NCBI RefSeq assembly: GCF_029269835.1
Contig: NZ_JARJBB010000019.1
Coordinates: 45,454 to 109,453, forward strand
Origin: Streptomyces tropicalis
Lineage (GTDB): Bacteria; Actinomycetota; Actinomycetes; Streptomycetales; Streptomycetaceae
DNA: 64,000 nucleotides
Reading direction: 5' to 3'
How positions within the stretch are numbered: position 1 is the stretch's first letter; the number at the start of each line of letters is the position of its first letter. Shown here piece by piece: positions 63,956-64,000 of the stretch. The notes under the pieces are model-generated. The model was not told where the DNA came from, made no database searches, and saw only the letters and a program-made list of their open reading frames with translations. A program made the translations under genes and the position numbers.

Positions 63956-64000
63956 CCCCCCCCCCCCCCCCCCCCCACCCCCCCCCCCCCACCCCCCCCC
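63956..64000. repeat. Near-homopolymeric C tract at the window end
   Basis: 45 nt of C broken only by A at 63977 and 63991 run to the last base of the window. On the other strand this would be a G-tract with G-quadruplex potential. Such a run is hard to sequence and often marks a contig end or assembly artefact. Confidence 0.9.

Noticed and set aside
63747..63992. Gly-rich minus-strand open frames at the window end
   Set aside because: They come from the C tract and have no ribosome site or domain.

Overview
The window is a typical Streptomyces chromosome segment: very high G+C with strong third-position GC bias, many GTG starts, ATGA/GTGA overlaps between operon genes, a cobalamin riboswitch, a candidate PHO box and Streptomyces-specific families (Gbn, streptophobe, SGM_5486). 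From memory, gene content and order match the S. coelicolor region running roughly from the cobalamin genes through pitH2, gbn, moaA, tyrS, fabG/fabI and serB. I saw no biosynthetic gene cluster, tRNA, rRNA, CRISPR array, prophage or insertion sequence, so this looks like conserved core chromosome.

Layout. 1-13.8 kb: late aerobic cobalamin synthesis. A leftward operon cobD-cobQ-cobN-chelatase-cobO-cobB-cobI follows a B12 riboswitch and a candidate 19-codon upstream ORF. cobM-cobL form a second leftward unit, with a rightward ZIP metal transporter between the two units. 14-15.6 kb: a Pit phosphate transporter with a candidate PHO box, plus a small membrane protein. 15.7-20.5 kb: GH25 muramidase, class II aldolase, alpha/beta hydrolase, a six-copy 23-bp repeat array and an unrecognised 481-aa protein. 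20.5-24.3 kb: a decayed VOC-family pseudogene, an ABC-F ATPase behind a short apparently leaderless ORF, the nucleoid protein gene gbn, and an enoyl-CoA hydratase. 24.4-27.9 kb: an Asp23/AmaP-type envelope-stress cluster. 28-33 kb: SDR, GH15 enzyme, SURF1-like protein, zinc-ribbon protein and DEDDh exonuclease with a BRCT domain. 33.6-38.2 kb: VIT1-type transporter, alcohol dehydrogenase, CopD protein and CoA-transferase. 38.4-41.6 kb: two tandem secreted subtilisins. 41.8-46.4 kb: DUF485 protein and acetate-type symporter, moaA and small proteins. 46.5-50.7 kb: tyrS and the TldE/TldD pair. 51-52.5 kb: fabG-fabI. 52.6-56 kb: a FadR-type regulator divergent from an MFS exporter, two small membrane proteins and a SixA phosphatase. 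56.1-63.5 kb: serB, a streptophobe membrane protein divergent from an FHA-ABC transporter, and a lytic transglycosylase. The window ends in a 45-nt C-rich run.

The main interest is in regulation: two candidate leader ORFs (before cobD and before the ABC-F gene), a palindrome placed inside an apparently leaderless MFS promoter, GATC sites clustered upstream of gbn, and a tandem repeat array. I found no clearly new multi-gene system. The best candidates for new biology are the two upstream-ORF arrangements and the Asp23-type cluster with its divergent two-domain partner.
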